Source: Shouchella clausii (GTDB taxonomy: Bacteria; Bacillota; Bacilli; Bacillales; Bacillaceae_D). Taken from it: a stretch of 64,000 nt of DNA. Made by a program: the position numbers and the translations under genes. This document shows, one piece after another, positions 51,089-59,660 of the stretch (position 1 is the first letter of the stretch; each line of letters opens with the position of its first letter). The notes beneath the pieces are model-generated. The model saw only the letters and a program-made list of their open reading frames with translations. It did not search any database and was not told the origin of the DNA. The stretch spans positions 434,001 through 498,000 of the forward strand of contig NZ_BCXJ01000005.1 in NCBI RefSeq assembly GCF_001598215.1, written 5' to 3'.

Positions 51089-51265
51089 ACGGGGTATCCA
51101 TTACCGAAACTCTTTCGCGGGTTGAGAAACGAACCTGATACGAGTTAAGTCCGGAACAAAATTCCTCTAACATTTTTTGAAGTTGCTCACGATCCTTTGT
51201 GGCTCCAGATCTTCAAAATAATATTCATACGGATCTCGTTTAGTTGCTAAGGGTTTTGTCCAACA
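51081..51265 (-). pseudogene. fragment of an upstream gene, probably a regulator
   Basis: Reading PLATKRDPYEYYFEDLE, then after a one-base shift TKDREQLQKMLEEFCSGL and NSYQVRFSTRERVSVM, ending TGA at 51081 inside the start of the SRPBCC gene. No start or DNA-binding part is preserved. The ending overlapped the next gene's start, an operon-like feature. Family not identifiable from the fragment. Confidence 0.4.
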
Positions 51266-51730
51266 GAATTAACACGAACATAACCAATTTTCCGTAAAAT
51301 ACTACCCCATTTTTGATTTTATGTTGACTAGTTAGTGATGCAATATGCTGTATGCTTAAATGCATACTTAATTTACAGAATTTTGTCGAATGCTTCCTTC
51401 ATCGCGAAAACACAGATAAGGGATCTGTTCCAGTTCGGGAAAATCGCAAGTGGAGGCAATCCCACCAGAACGTTGTCCTGAATGTGGTTTTGACAAGTAT
51501 ATAAGCACAGCTTACGAAAGCAATTGATAATGGATTTTGACTACGTATCATTCAAAGAGTGAGAATACCAATTTGAGACTCCTAAATGGGCTTGGGATAG
51601 ATGAAATACATTAAATATGCCTTTGCAGTTATATTCCATTTGTGTTATATTTAAATCACATTAATTAAGTCAAGTGTCAGAGAGGGGATGCGATGATAAA
51701 AATAGATATTTATTTAATGAGGTGAGCGAC
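51266..51730. other. degenerate region upstream of the ArsR gene
   Basis: No intact gene. On the plus strand near 51451-51525 a reading PPERCPECGFDKYISTAYESN contains a CxxC pair and ends in a stop, apparently a remnant of a zinc-binding protein. The ArsR promoter probably lies near 51630-51660 (TTATATTTAAAT region) but is not clear. Confidence 0.4.
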
Positions 51731-52072
51731 ATGTCAGGTAAAATTCCAGGCATGAATGTATCTATGCTGGGGGCATTGGCTGAACCTAATCGGATGGCAA
51801 TCGTTGAGTTGCTGCGTAATGGGTCTTTAACAGTGGGGGAAATTGCTAATCGGTTGGAATTGAGCCAGCCGCATGCTTCAAAGCATTTAAAGGTGCTGAG
51901 TGACAATGGAATTGTAGAAGTGAAGCCAGAAGCTAATCGTCGATATTACAAGCTACGGTCTGAGCCCTTCCGAGTAATAGAATATTGGGCGACTTCCTTT
52001 CAAAAGGATATGGAAAGGAGACTCGACAACTTGGACGATTATGTACAAGAACTGCAAAATAAAAAACAATAG
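51731..52072 (+). CDS. ArsR-family regulator
   Basis: A 113-residue winged-helix repressor. The core LGALAEPNRMAIVELLRNGSLTVGEIANRLELSQPHASKHLKVLSDNGIVEVK is the SmtB/ArsR pattern; there is no Cys-rich metal box (ELCVCDL), so it belongs to the non-metal subgroup often linked to SRPBCC/AHSA1 genes. ATG 51731 follows GAGGTGAGCGAC; an earlier in-frame start at 51674 lacks a ribosome site. The AHSA1 gene starts 28 bases downstream in the same operon. Confidence 0.9.
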   Translation: MSGKIPGMNVSMLGALAEPNRMAIVELLRNGSLTVGEIANRLELSQPHASKHLKVLSDNGIVEVKPEANRRYYKLRSEPFRVIEYWATSFQKDMERRLDNLDDYVQELQNKKQ

Positions 52073-52099
52073 ACAAGTGAAAAATAAGGAGGAAAAATT

Positions 52100-52612
52100 A
52101 TGCCAAATAACAAAATGATTTCAAGAGTAGAGAATGAAAGGTTTCTTGTTTTAGAACGAGTTTATGATATGCCACGTGATCAACTATTTCAACTATTTAA
52201 GGAACCAGATCACTTAAAGCGCTGGTGGAGTACGGATGGTTGGGAACTGCCCGTTTGCAACATGGACTTTCGCCCAGGCGGCGTATGGCACTACTGCATG
52301 AAATGTGTTGATAAGAATCAAGAAGAATATGGAATGGAATCTTGGAACAAAACCATTTATAAAGAAATTATTGAGCCAGAAAAGATTGTCTATAAGGATT
52401 ATTTCTCGGATGCAAAAGGCAATATTAATGAGGCCATGCCTTCTCCAGAGGTCACGATGGAATTCATCGATTTAGGCAGCCAAACAAAATTGGTCAGCCG
52501 TTCTGAATTTGATTCAGCAGATTCACTTCAAGCTGTTTTGGACATGGGAGTGTTGGAAGGTATCACACAAACATGGAATAAGTTAGATGTACTAGTAGAG
52601 GGATTAAAATAG
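52100..52612 (+). CDS. SRPBCC/AHSA1-domain protein
   Basis: A 170-residue protein of the Aha1-C-terminal-like group. Family words: VYDMPRDQLFQLFKEPDHLKRWWSTDGWELPVCNMDFRPGGVWHYCMK, YKEIIEPEKIVYKDYFSD and the end LEGITQTWNKLDVLVEGLK. The fold has a hydrophobic cavity for a lipid-like or aromatic ligand; functions are mostly unknown. AAGGAGG precedes ATG 52100. Cotranscribed with the ArsR gene; this pairing is common in Firmicutes. Confidence 0.88.
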   Translation: MPNNKMISRVENERFLVLERVYDMPRDQLFQLFKEPDHLKRWWSTDGWELPVCNMDFRPGGVWHYCMKCVDKNQEEYGMESWNKTIYKEIIEPEKIVYKDYFSDAKGNINEAMPSPEVTMEFIDLGSQTKLVSRSEFDSADSLQAVLDMGVLEGITQTWNKLDVLVEGLK

Positions 52613-53076
52613 GATAATGCTCTGATCGTTTAATTTGATTTTTAACAAAACACTCACAAAGGGCCTGTGTAATAAGTCTAAAAATGAAACAAGAGGGAAA
52701 AATAATTTATCTTTCTTCCTCTTGTTTTTCGTTTCTAAAAAATATTCGAAAAGTAGCCTGCGAAGTCCAGTTATTTCCGGAATATTGTGGTCTAATGACA
52801 CAATCCCGAATTCCATGTGGACTTTATTGATAAATTTATCGATTTGCCTTTGTATACTGTGGTTTAAAAGACAATTCAAACAACCTTCGCATTATTAAAT
52901 CTTATAACTCTGCACGTGACTGGATCTATTTTTCCGATTCAGGTATTTTTTAACGCTACTTTTCGATAAAAAGAGAGGATTCTAGTTATATGGAAGAATG
53001 GCTTTACTGTGTATCTTCCTTCTCACTTCTACTATAAAATCAATTCATTATTAATTTTTTCACTCGCGTCTTTTTC
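52613..53076. other. intergenic region with terminator
   Basis: Beyond the terminator at 52687-52729 nothing convincing is seen. The minus-strand reading HMEFGIVSLDHNIPEITGLRRLLFEYF around 52735-52830 is short and unsupported. Confidence 0.4.
52687..52729 (+). terminator. ArsR-AHSA1 operon terminator
   Basis: AAACAAGAGG-21 bases-CCTCTTGTTT followed by TTC; 75 bases after the stop codon. Confidence 0.6.
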
Positions 53077-53294
53077 TCACAATGGGTCAAAATTAACGAT
53101 GAGATACACCGATGGATTGAATTTGAAATAGGGTCCTGCGTTAATTGCCATAAACTCCTGTTCCCACAACTCAAAAGAAAATAAATCGGAGTCACCTGCT
53201 GGCGTGTCCTGGAGTGTTGTTAAAATTCTGCTGCTTCATTCACTTCCTTGTCAAACCACAGATGCGGAATGATGTTTTGATTTGTTTTTGGCAT
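53077..53294 (-). pseudogene. PhnB-type VOC protein with internal deletion
   Basis: ATG 53294 (GGAGGAATAACT upstream) reads MPKTNQNIIPHLWFDKEVNEAAEF and stops; a second stretch TLQDTPAGDSDLFSFELWEQEFMAINAGPYFKFNPSVYLIVNFDPL follows in another frame to TGA at 53077. In intact relatives the two are joined by about 20-25 residues (YTSIFPNS...), which are missing, and the C-terminal half is also gone. It follows the DoxX-like gene by 15 bases, as in an operon. Confidence 0.75.
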
Positions 53295-53308
53295 AATAGT
53301 TATTCCTC

Positions 53309-53743
53309 CTAATTACTTGTTGGTACTGCACGGTTGTTAAGATATTTCGCATGACTTAATGAAACTTCTTTTCGTCTTCTGTGATAAAAAACATAGGAGC
53401 AACAGTATCCGATAAAGAAAATGATCCATCCACTGGCTGGGTAGCCCACTACAACACTCGAATAAAACACACCTGTCAAATCAATGACTAAACTAGCATA
53501 AGCCCATTCCTTAATTCGCGGGAAGCCAGGTACCAGTATTGCGATCACACCTAACAATTTAGCCACCCCAATAAAAGGAACAAGGTAGGCAGAGGAACCT
53601 AGATGATTGAATACAACGATGTCACTGGGAGCAGACAAGATATTAGGAATAGAACTCATTAGCATTAATGTTGCTAATAGGCCCGTGAAAATCCAATAGC
53701 CAATTTTAACTTTCCTCATAGAAAATTCTTTCGATTTGTTCAT
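53309..53743 (-). CDS. DoxX-like membrane protein
   Basis: A 144-residue protein with four hydrophobic segments. RKVKIGYWIFTGLLATLMLMSSIPNI and FIGVAKLLGVIAILVPGFPRIKEWAYASLVIDLTGVFYSSV fit the DoxX-like PF13564 family. ATG 53743 follows AGGA at nine bases. Members accompany AHSA1, VOC and ArsR genes in Bacilli, as here, and are thought to act in redox or thiol homeostasis, but the biochemical role is unknown. Confidence 0.82.
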   Translation of the reverse strand: MNKSKEFSMRKVKIGYWIFTGLLATLMLMSSIPNILSAPSDIVVFNHLGSSAYLVPFIGVAKLLGVIAILVPGFPRIKEWAYASLVIDLTGVFYSSVVVGYPASGWIIFFIGYCCSYVFYHRRRKEVSLSHAKYLNNRAVPTSN

Positions 53744-53837
53744 TCTGAAAATTCCTGACCTTCTACTGACGTCAAAGGGGTGCTCATGGATAAGCCTTCT
53801 GATTTCATTCCTCCAGTATCGTTTTGTTTCAATCGTT

Positions 53838-54078
53838 TTAAAGTTTTCCTAGCAATTCTTCAAGTCGGTCCAAAGGCCCCTGCTGACATACCAGCTTTCA
53901 CCATACTATCCCGATCTTCTACTGATTGATATACCGTAGTCTCGGTAAATTTTGTCTTGCCATCAGGCATTTCTTCGAAGAGGATCGTGACAAGCCCAAT
54001 AAAACCTGGGTAGCCTTTGTTCCCTAAAACCATCGATTTAGGACTGAATTTAATGACGAAAACGGTTGTGCGTTGCAC
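53838..54078 (-). pseudogene. C-terminal fragment of an AHSA1/SRPBCC protein
   Basis: KGYPGFIGLVTILFEEMPDGKTKFTETTVYQSVEDRDSMVKAGM is the usual last beta-strand and helix of the AHSA1 fold. The helix then breaks: after GAF, a one-base shift gives PLDRLEELLGKL and TAA at 53838, the expected ending. The N-terminal half is missing. The codon at 54078 has no ribosome site. Confidence 0.75.
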
Positions 54079-54195
54079 CTTGATAGAACGGAATGTCTAG
54101 AATTACTTTGCTATGCTTCATCTCCGCTCTGGTCTGACCCGAAGTACCCGCGACAAAACATTCCCATCAAATAGATTAACAAAACCTACAAAGTG

Positions 54196-54639
54196 CTATT
54201 GTATTTCCTCAATCGGCACATCCTTTATATGTGTTGCAATCCACCAAATATGTCCAAAGGGATCTATTAGTCCTCCACGTCGATCACCTTCAATATGATC
54301 TTCTACAGGCTCCAGTTCCTTCGCACCTGCATCAATAGCTTGTGCAAAAAGTGCATCAGCGTCCTCAACATAGAGAAAAATATGCATTCCAGCTCCTCTA
54401 AGAGACTGGGGGCTCTGCATAATCGGGTATGCTGGAAACTCATCAACAATCATGATTGGCGAATCACCGATTTTGATTTCTGCATGCTGAACTTTACCGC
54501 TGTTATCTGTAACACGCATCTTTTCAATAGCTCCAAATGCCTTTTGATAAAATGAAATAGCAGCCGTTGCATCTTTGATAATCATGTATGGTGTCACTGT
54601 GTGGTATCCTGCAGGAATGCCTTTTGTATTCGATGTCAT
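54196..54639 (-). CDS. VOC-family (PhnB/glyoxalase-like) protein
   Basis: A 147-residue protein of the vicinal oxygen chelate fold. HTVTPYMIIKDATAAISFYQKAFGA starts the first beta-alpha-beta-beta-beta module; HAEIKIGDSPIMIVDE, GAGMHIFLYVEDADALFAQAIDAGAKELEPVEDHIEGDRRGGLIDPFGHIWWIATH form the rest. Metal ligands are probably the His of QHAEI and the Glu/His pair at the end. ATG 54639 follows GGAGGAATATTTC. PhnB-like VOC proteins have no fixed function; some bleomycin-type resistance proteins share the fold. Confidence 0.88.
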   Translation of the reverse strand: MTSNTKGIPAGYHTVTPYMIIKDATAAISFYQKAFGAIEKMRVTDNSGKVQHAEIKIGDSPIMIVDEFPAYPIMQSPQSLRGAGMHIFLYVEDADALFAQAIDAGAKELEPVEDHIEGDRRGGLIDPFGHIWWIATHIKDVPIEEIQ

Positions 54640-54767
54640 GAAATATTCCTCCAATGAATTAAAATTTGGATGCAATTATTCCAAAGAAACAGGTCAGACA
54701 CTGGGAATGATTGCATCAAATTTATTCTAAATCACGTTGAAATAAATTGTATTGTAAAAAAATGACC

Positions 54768-55589
54768 TTATTTAAGTGGAACGTGGTTTTGTTGTTTCTC
54801 TTGATTCATGTGGTAAACTGTTGGGCTAAGACCAGAAAACGCACGAAAGTCATGAATGAAATGGGCCTGATCATAATAACCGCAAGTTAACGCAAATGTT
54901 GTCCAATCAACTTGGTCTCCATCGTTAATGAGCTGAAGTGCATACTGAAAACGTTGGATGCGGTAAAATTGTTTGGGTGTCATTCCCACTTCTTCCTTAA
55001 ATAGCTGAATAAATCGACGTGAACTCAAACTAATTTGATCAGTCACATCAGCAATTTTTAACTGAAAAGGAAAACCCTTAAATTTCTTTAGTGCGAAGAC
55101 AACTGCTGGATGAAGTACGGAAGCTTGATTTATCATCTCCAATAAGTAATGTTCAAGAATTCTAAATTTGTCAGCTGGCATTTCAACTTCAAGAAGCTGA
55201 TCCCGCATTTCGACAGCTTTTGCCCCCCAAAGTGCTTCTAGTGATATGTGCCTATTATACAATTCATTAGCTGATATATTAATAAATGGAAGAGCACCAC
55301 CTGGCTTAAAGTGAATCCCTATTATGGAAGCTTGACATGCTGTGTCGATAACAGTAAAACCTGAATGCGGTCCAGAAATCAGACTCCCACGAAAACTTTT
55401 GAATCGGTCCTGATTCTTTTGATCGTATACCTTTATCAAGTCCTCTTCTAGATTGATAACTAATTCCATAGAGCCGTCTGGAAGGACGCGTTCCATTTCA
55501 TGAGGCGGCTTATAATTTTTGTAATACCAAAAAATATTTATAAAATTCGACAAGGGAGGCGGGGGGTGGTAGGTTCCAAAAACAACCAT
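54768..55589 (-). CDS. AraC-family transcriptional regulator
   Basis: A 273-residue activator. N-terminal ligand-like domain of the DUF6597 type (YHPPPPLSNFINIFWYYKN ... VLPDGSMELVINL) is followed by a C-terminal pair of helix-turn-helices: LKIADVTDQISLSSRRFIQLFKEEVGMTPKQFYRIQRFQYAL and TFALTCGYYDQAHFIHDFRAFSGLSPTVY. ATG 55589 is preferred over GTG 55598 because AAAGG stands 11 bases before it. It may regulate the VOC, AHSA1 and DoxX genes lying next on the same strand. Confidence 0.9.
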   Translation of the reverse strand: MVVFGTYHPPPPLSNFINIFWYYKNYKPPHEMERVLPDGSMELVINLEEDLIKVYDQKNQDRFKSFRGSLISGPHSGFTVIDTACQASIIGIHFKPGGALPFINISANELYNRHISLEALWGAKAVEMRDQLLEVEMPADKFRILEHYLLEMINQASVLHPAVVFALKKFKGFPFQLKIADVTDQISLSSRRFIQLFKEEVGMTPKQFYRIQRFQYALQLINDGDQVDWTTFALTCGYYDQAHFIHDFRAFSGLSPTVYHMNQEKQQNHVPLK

Positions 55590-55765
55590 AGCAATCACTA
55601 CCTTTAATTTATTCTAAAAAACACCATTATTGTTGGCTTGGAATAAAGTTCGATCAACAATGTCATTTAAATACTTACCTTTTAGGGTATTCGGATTATT
55701 TGGTAGAAAAGGACTTATAATTAACCCTTTTCCATTTTCTTAATAAGTGTAGAAAAATCAAGTTG

Positions 55766-55799
55766 CCTGTTATGACGTGATAACAGGACTTTTTATTTT
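55766..55799. terminator. hairpin with T-run downstream of the GrpB gene
   Basis: CCTGTTAT-gacgtg-ATAACAGG, with ACTTTTTATTTT on its right and, on the minus strand, CAACTTGATTTTT on the other. It lies 70 bases after the minus-strand GrpB gene. Confidence 0.55.
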
Positions 55800-55867
55800 A
55801 CAAACTTATCTTACCGATAAGTAATATTATTAAATACCTTCACCCTTATAAAAGAAATTTGTAAGTT

Positions 55868-56464
55868 TCAACCCTTCTTCTCATCGACCAAATTTGCTCT
55901 CCCCATAATTTCCTGTACTATTGAACCTTTTGCATCCGCATAGTCTTGGACGTGTTTCCATTTACGGTGAGCTAAGTTACGCTTTACGTTTGCATACTTA
56001 TCTCGATCGGAATGGTTAATTCTTAGCCAATTGCGAAACCGCAACATTCGGTCGATCTCAGATGAGCCTTTACTAAATACGTGTAAATTAATATCTGTAT
56101 CGGGGCCTTTAAAAAGTCGGTGTTGAAACCAATCTGGTTCTCGAATACGTAAAGTGTAGCCGGCTTCCTCCAAGTCAGGAACATAAGCACTTTCGTCAGC
56201 AGAATCCTTCACAACCAATAGAATATCAATAATTGGCTTAGCACATAAACCTGGCACTGAAGTTGATCCAACGTGCTCCAACTGAAGTACTTTTTTACCA
56301 AGTATGGAATAAATTCTTTTAGCCTCTCGGTCAAATAACTTCGGCCATTTCGGATCATAGTCAAGGAGTGTAATTTGTGCATTGTGAGGTTTTAGCTCTC
56401 CAACCATTACTTCTTGCAGTTTTTCTTCATTTTTAGATTTTAAATTATCGTGCATCAAAGTCAA
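55868..56464 (-). CDS. GrpB family protein (nucleotidyltransferase-like)
   Basis: A 198-residue protein of the GrpB/DUF2204 type in the nucleotidyltransferase superfamily. YDPKWPKLFDREAKRIYSILGKKVLQLEHVGSTSVPGLCAKPIIDILLVV carries the GSTSVPGLxAKPxIDI motif, with Asp as metal ligand, and DINLHVFSKGSSEIDRMLRFRNWLRINHSDRDKYANVK the rest. Fused to coenzyme A kinases in some species; function unknown. TTG 56464 overlaps the TGA of the preceding gene (TTGA), with AGGGAG seven bases before. Confidence 0.85.
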   Translation of the reverse strand: MTLMHDNLKSKNEEKLQEVMVGELKPHNAQITLLDYDPKWPKLFDREAKRIYSILGKKVLQLEHVGSTSVPGLCAKPIIDILLVVKDSADESAYVPDLEEAGYTLRIREPDWFQHRLFKGPDTDINLHVFSKGSSEIDRMLRFRNWLRINHSDRDKYANVKRNLAHRKWKHVQDYADAKGSIVQEIMGRANLVDEKKG

Positions 56465-56748
56465 TTAAATCTCCCTCCATTTCGATTTTTAATAGCATTC
56501 AAACGTACCGCACTTTTCAACATACCACCCATGGAAATATATCTAGCCACTTCAAGATAAACAATATGGTAGATAATATTCATCCATAGTGTTCCTGTAT
56601 ACTTTTTATATAGCTGTAGAGCAATTCCAAAAGTGAAGAGCAGTATAAAATAATCTATAGTTATTGTAAATGGCTCATCAAGGAATATTGACGCCAATGC
56701 CATCACTGTAATCGGCAAACAAATGAAGATTAACTGTTGCAAAATCAA
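56461..56748 (-). CDS. short membrane protein resembling the end of CPBP proteases
   Basis: A 95-residue protein with two or three hydrophobic segments. LLFTFGIALQLYKKYTGTLWMNIIYHIVYL matches the last conserved block of CPBP/CAAX (Abi) intramembrane proteases, whose His would act in the active site, but the catalytic EExxxR block that should precede it is missing. TTG 56748 overlaps the TGA of the TetR gene. Probably the remnant of a longer gene kept in frame by the operon, or a minimal relative. Confidence 0.5.
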   Translation of the reverse strand: MILQQLIFICLPITVMALASIFLDEPFTITIDYFILLFTFGIALQLYKKYTGTLWMNIIYHIVYLEVARYISMGGMLKSAVRLNAIKNRNGGRFN

Positions 56749-57350
56749 TTCGATTGACTTTCATTACAGAGTGTTTCTAAATGATAACGGATTACTCCCT
56801 TCACCTTTTCTGGAGAGTAGACATCAGGTCTTAACAGAGCATGAATGGACAATCCATCAATTAATGCCGCTAGCCTACTTTTTTCTAATTTTACATTAGT
56901 TGAATCAGATAAAATCCCTTTTAGGACTAATATCTCAATCATTGAATTTGCTAATTCATATGTACCGTTAGTCATTTCATCTTTCTTTTCTTTTAATGTA
57001 TCACTTGTAAGTGACTGAAGTGCAAGAATCCACCAAACACTCGTTTCGATTTTCTTTTCTTCATCAATTGGTACAAGCTCCAATAAAACCTCTTCGACAG
57101 CTTGCAATGGATTTTCTGACCAACTTTTACTTTGAGATCGTTTTTTACCTTCTTCCAGATAGTAATCCATGATAAATAATAACATTTCATCCTTAGTTGA
57201 AAAATAATGTCTTAACGCTCCAGCAGACATGCCTGCTTCAATCGCAACTCTTCTTATGGAGGCTTTTTCTGTTCCCTCTTTCTTAATTATATTCCAAGCG
57301 GCTTCAGCAATTGATTTCCTCTTTTTTTCATGATTAACAATCCTTGGCAT
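56745..57350 (-). CDS. TetR-family regulator
   Basis: A 201-residue repressor; helix-turn-helix ASIRRVAIEAGMSAGALRHYFSTKDEMLLFIMDYY at about 30-64 is of the BetI-like subgroup with a long helical C-terminal domain. AAAGGAAG precedes ATG 57350. Two palindromes lie between it and the divergent GAP-family gene, so it probably represses both directions. It is cotranscribed with the CPBP-like and GrpB genes through TTGA overlaps. Confidence 0.9.
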   Translation of the reverse strand: MPRIVNHEKKRKSIAEAAWNIIKKEGTEKASIRRVAIEAGMSAGALRHYFSTKDEMLLFIMDYYLEEGKKRSQSKSWSENPLQAVEEVLLELVPIDEEKKIETSVWWILALQSLTSDTLKEKKDEMTNGTYELANSMIEILVLKGILSDSTNVKLEKSRLAALIDGLSIHALLRPDVYSPEKVKGVIRYHLETLCNESQSN

Positions 57351-57370
57351 AAAAAATCACTTCCTTTTAT

Positions 57371-57409
57371 TAACACAGTGTGTTATTATAATTTTAACAC
57401 ACTGTGCTA
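57371..57409. promoter_or_regulatory. two TetR operators (TAACACAGTGTGTTA and TAACACACTGTGCTA)
   Basis: 57371-57385 is a perfect odd palindrome; 57395-57409 repeats it with one arm changed. Centres are 24 bases apart, about two helical turns, in the 96-base gap between divergent genes. Confidence 0.85.
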
Positions 57410-57446
57410 TTTAAATTATAACATATAAAAAGGAGGGACTCTATAT

Positions 57447-58160
57447 TTGATTGAAAGTATTGAAGCATTGATGCCTTCTTCATCAATAGACACATCGATA
57501 GCTTTGCTAATTATTTCTATTTGCGCATTAATTGATATATTAAGTCCTGGTGTACTTGCTGTAACAGCTTATTTATTATTGACACAGCCTAATCAATTAT
57601 CATCTCGCTTGCTTGTTTTTTTATTTATTACGCAGTTTGGCTACTTCGTAGTGGGCTTATTACTATACTTTGGTGGAGATTCACTATTGAAAGGAATTGG
57701 AAAATTATCTGAATTTGACTTTATCAATTGGTTTTATCTCCTTTTTGGAGCAGTTATTGTTCTAATTAGCTTCTGTAAACCAAATGATACTACAAAAAAA
57801 CGTTTAATTTCATTTATACCCCAAAAAACAACGATGAAAGGGATGATCATATTAGGTATCATTGTTTTTCTAATTGAATTTGTAACTGCATTGCCTTACT
57901 TTTATTCCATTTTGTTAATGAATCACCTAACAATTGAGTCTTCCTCTTCTATCTTTATTATAATTGGCTACAATCTTGTAATGGTGCTTCCTTCTCTTCT
58001 TTTGTTAGGGGTTAATATTATATTTAAAGAGAGACTGCAACAATTTCTAAATAAAATTAAATCAAAATTAAATGAAGCTCCGATTTCCTCACTCTTGGTA
58101 GCGATAGGAGTAGTAGGTGCGGTTTTTTTCAATATCGGTCTTAGAGGCATATTAAATTAA
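57447..58160 (+). CDS. GAP-family membrane protein (sulfolipid-addressing-like)
   Basis: A 237-residue protein with six hydrophobic helices of the GAP/SfLAP group, a branch of the LysE superfamily. SICALIDILSPGVLAVTAYLLLTQ starts the first repeat and FLIEFVTALPYFYSILLM the second. In mycobacteria relatives help export sulfolipids or glycopeptidolipids. TTG 57447 is used: AGGAGG stands ten bases upstream and the frame has no better start. Two TetR operators precede it. Confidence 0.78.
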   Translation: MIESIEALMPSSSIDTSIALLIISICALIDILSPGVLAVTAYLLLTQPNQLSSRLLVFLFITQFGYFVVGLLLYFGGDSLLKGIGKLSEFDFINWFYLLFGAVIVLISFCKPNDTTKKRLISFIPQKTTMKGMIILGIIVFLIEFVTALPYFYSILLMNHLTIESSSSIFIIIGYNLVMVLPSLLLLGVNIIFKERLQQFLNKIKSKLNEAPISSLLVAIGVVGAVFFNIGLRGILN

Positions 58161-58184
58161 AAAATTATTAATGAGGTGTTCATC

Positions 58185-58406
58185 ATGAAAGAAATAATCA
58201 GTGGACTTGGTCTACTTTTTGTTATACAGGGAGTAGGCGGATTAATCAATCATTTGACTAATGGTGGAAAAAGTTGGTTTTTGGTAAATTATATTAATGC
58301 GTTTCAGGGATTTGAAATTGTTATGGACATTATTTTTATTATAGTTGGTGGGATCATAGGTTTAGCCTCTTGGAAAATAGACAGATCAACTAAAAGAGAA
58401 AATTAA
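58185..58406 (+). CDS. small two-helix membrane protein
   Basis: A 73-residue protein with two hydrophobic segments (about 5-25 and 42-60) and a basic C-terminus. GAGGTG stands seven bases before ATG 58185. It follows the GAP-family gene by 24 bases, so it is the second gene of that operon. Family not recognised. Confidence 0.65.
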   Translation: MKEIISGLGLLFVIQGVGGLINHLTNGGKSWFLVNYINAFQGFEIVMDIIFIIVGGIIGLASWKIDRSTKREN

Positions 58407-58508
58407 ATATAGAGCAAATTGGACGGTTTATACATAGCCGTCCAGTTTGGCGGATACTCCGTTGAAATATATTTTTAAATATTTATAGAGAGGAACATAA
58501 GAATTATT

Positions 58509-59660
58509 ATGAATTCAAGACATATAGGGAGCTCGTCTTCCCAAAAGGAAGAACGATTATCCTTTATTGATAACCTAAGAGGAGCTCTTACAGTGTTGGT
58601 TGTGCTACATCATTTGGTGTACTTTTCCGTCTATAACGAGGTATTAACACAAGGGTCTATTGGGGTTGTAATGGGCCTTCTATTCCTTGCTTTTAATCAG
58701 ACTTTCTTTATGGGGACATTTTTTCTTATTTCTGGTTACTTTGTCCCTTCATCTTTTGAAAGAAATGGGGCAACTCGGTTTATCAAAGATAGATCTGTCC
58801 GATTCCTAATCCCATTTATCTTCTATATTTTCATTCTTAGCCAAGCTCAAGCAATTGAAGCCTATATACTTAACCAAGAGCCAATTACATGGCAAACCTA
58901 TTTTTCACATTTAACTTACGGGCCGATGTGGTACGTCGAGCTACTTTTCGTATTCGTTTGTTTATACGCAGTTTGGGCGAAGTTTATGAGTAAAAATAAG
59001 CTATCAGTAGTTCGTCAGAGTAAGCCACCCACCTACACAATGCTTGCCATCTTTGTCATGATATTAGCAGTATCGTATTTCATCATAAGACTGTGGGTCC
59101 CTGCTCTCGACTTGCCAGGCGGATCTCCCAAGGTTCGAGCATTCGTTGGACTATTTACAGCAAGCGGCTATGATCTCCCACAATATGTTGGGCTATTCAT
59201 TTTGGGCATCATCGCTTATCAACGCAATTGGTTTCGAAATACCCCTGATTCTATGGGGAGGGCGGGTTTTGGAATTGCAATTGGAGCATCGCTTCTTCTC
59301 CTTCCCATAGTCTTGATATTTGGGATAGACGAACTACAGTTTTCTGGCGGCTGGAACTGGCCATCTTTGGTTTATTCTCTGTGGGAAGCTCTATTTTGTG
59401 TTGGCGTCATTCTCGGATTAATCATATTCTTTCGCAAAAGAGTTTTTCATCAAGGAAAAGGTTGGACCTTCTTGTCAGCCCATTCCTTCGTGATTTATAT
59501 CATTCATATACCGATTATCGCTATTGTTATTGCTGGATTAAAGGTCATCCACTTTCCACCATCCTTCATGTTTCTAGCTATGATTCTGATCACGATACCG
59601 CTTTGCTTCTTGTTAAGTTATTTAATTAAGCAGATTCCCTTTGTGTCAAAGATACTTTAG
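58509..59660 (+). CDS. acyltransferase family membrane protein (Acyl_transf_3)
   Basis: A 383-residue multi-helix protein. The N-terminal RLSFIDNLRGALTVLVVLHHLVYF has the family signature (RxxxxDxLRG ... HH, the His being catalytic), then ISGYFVPSSFERNG and GPMWYVELLFVFVCLYAVW. About ten helices; ends in PLCFLLSYLIKQIPFVSKIL. Members acetylate or acylate peptidoglycan, polysaccharides or macrolides. ATG 58509 has only a weak site (GAGAGGAAC) some 14 bases upstream. It stands alone. Confidence 0.85.
   Translation: MNSRHIGSSSSQKEERLSFIDNLRGALTVLVVLHHLVYFSVYNEVLTQGSIGVVMGLLFLAFNQTFFMGTFFLISGYFVPSSFERNGATRFIKDRSVRFLIPFIFYIFILSQAQAIEAYILNQEPITWQTYFSHLTYGPMWYVELLFVFVCLYAVWAKFMSKNKLSVVRQSKPPTYTMLAIFVMILAVSYFIIRLWVPALDLPGGSPKVRAFVGLFTASGYDLPQYVGLFILGIIAYQRNWFRNTPDSMGRAGFGIAIGASLLLLPIVLIFGIDELQFSGGWNWPSLVYSLWEALFCVGVILGLIIFFRKRVFHQGKGWTFLSAHSFVIYIIHIPIIAIVIAGLKVIHFPPSFMFLAMILITIPLCFLLSYLIKQIPFVSKIL

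Noticed and set aside
52604-52879. Minus-strand frame as a transposase piece
   Set aside because: I could not match it to any transposase block and it crosses a terminator.
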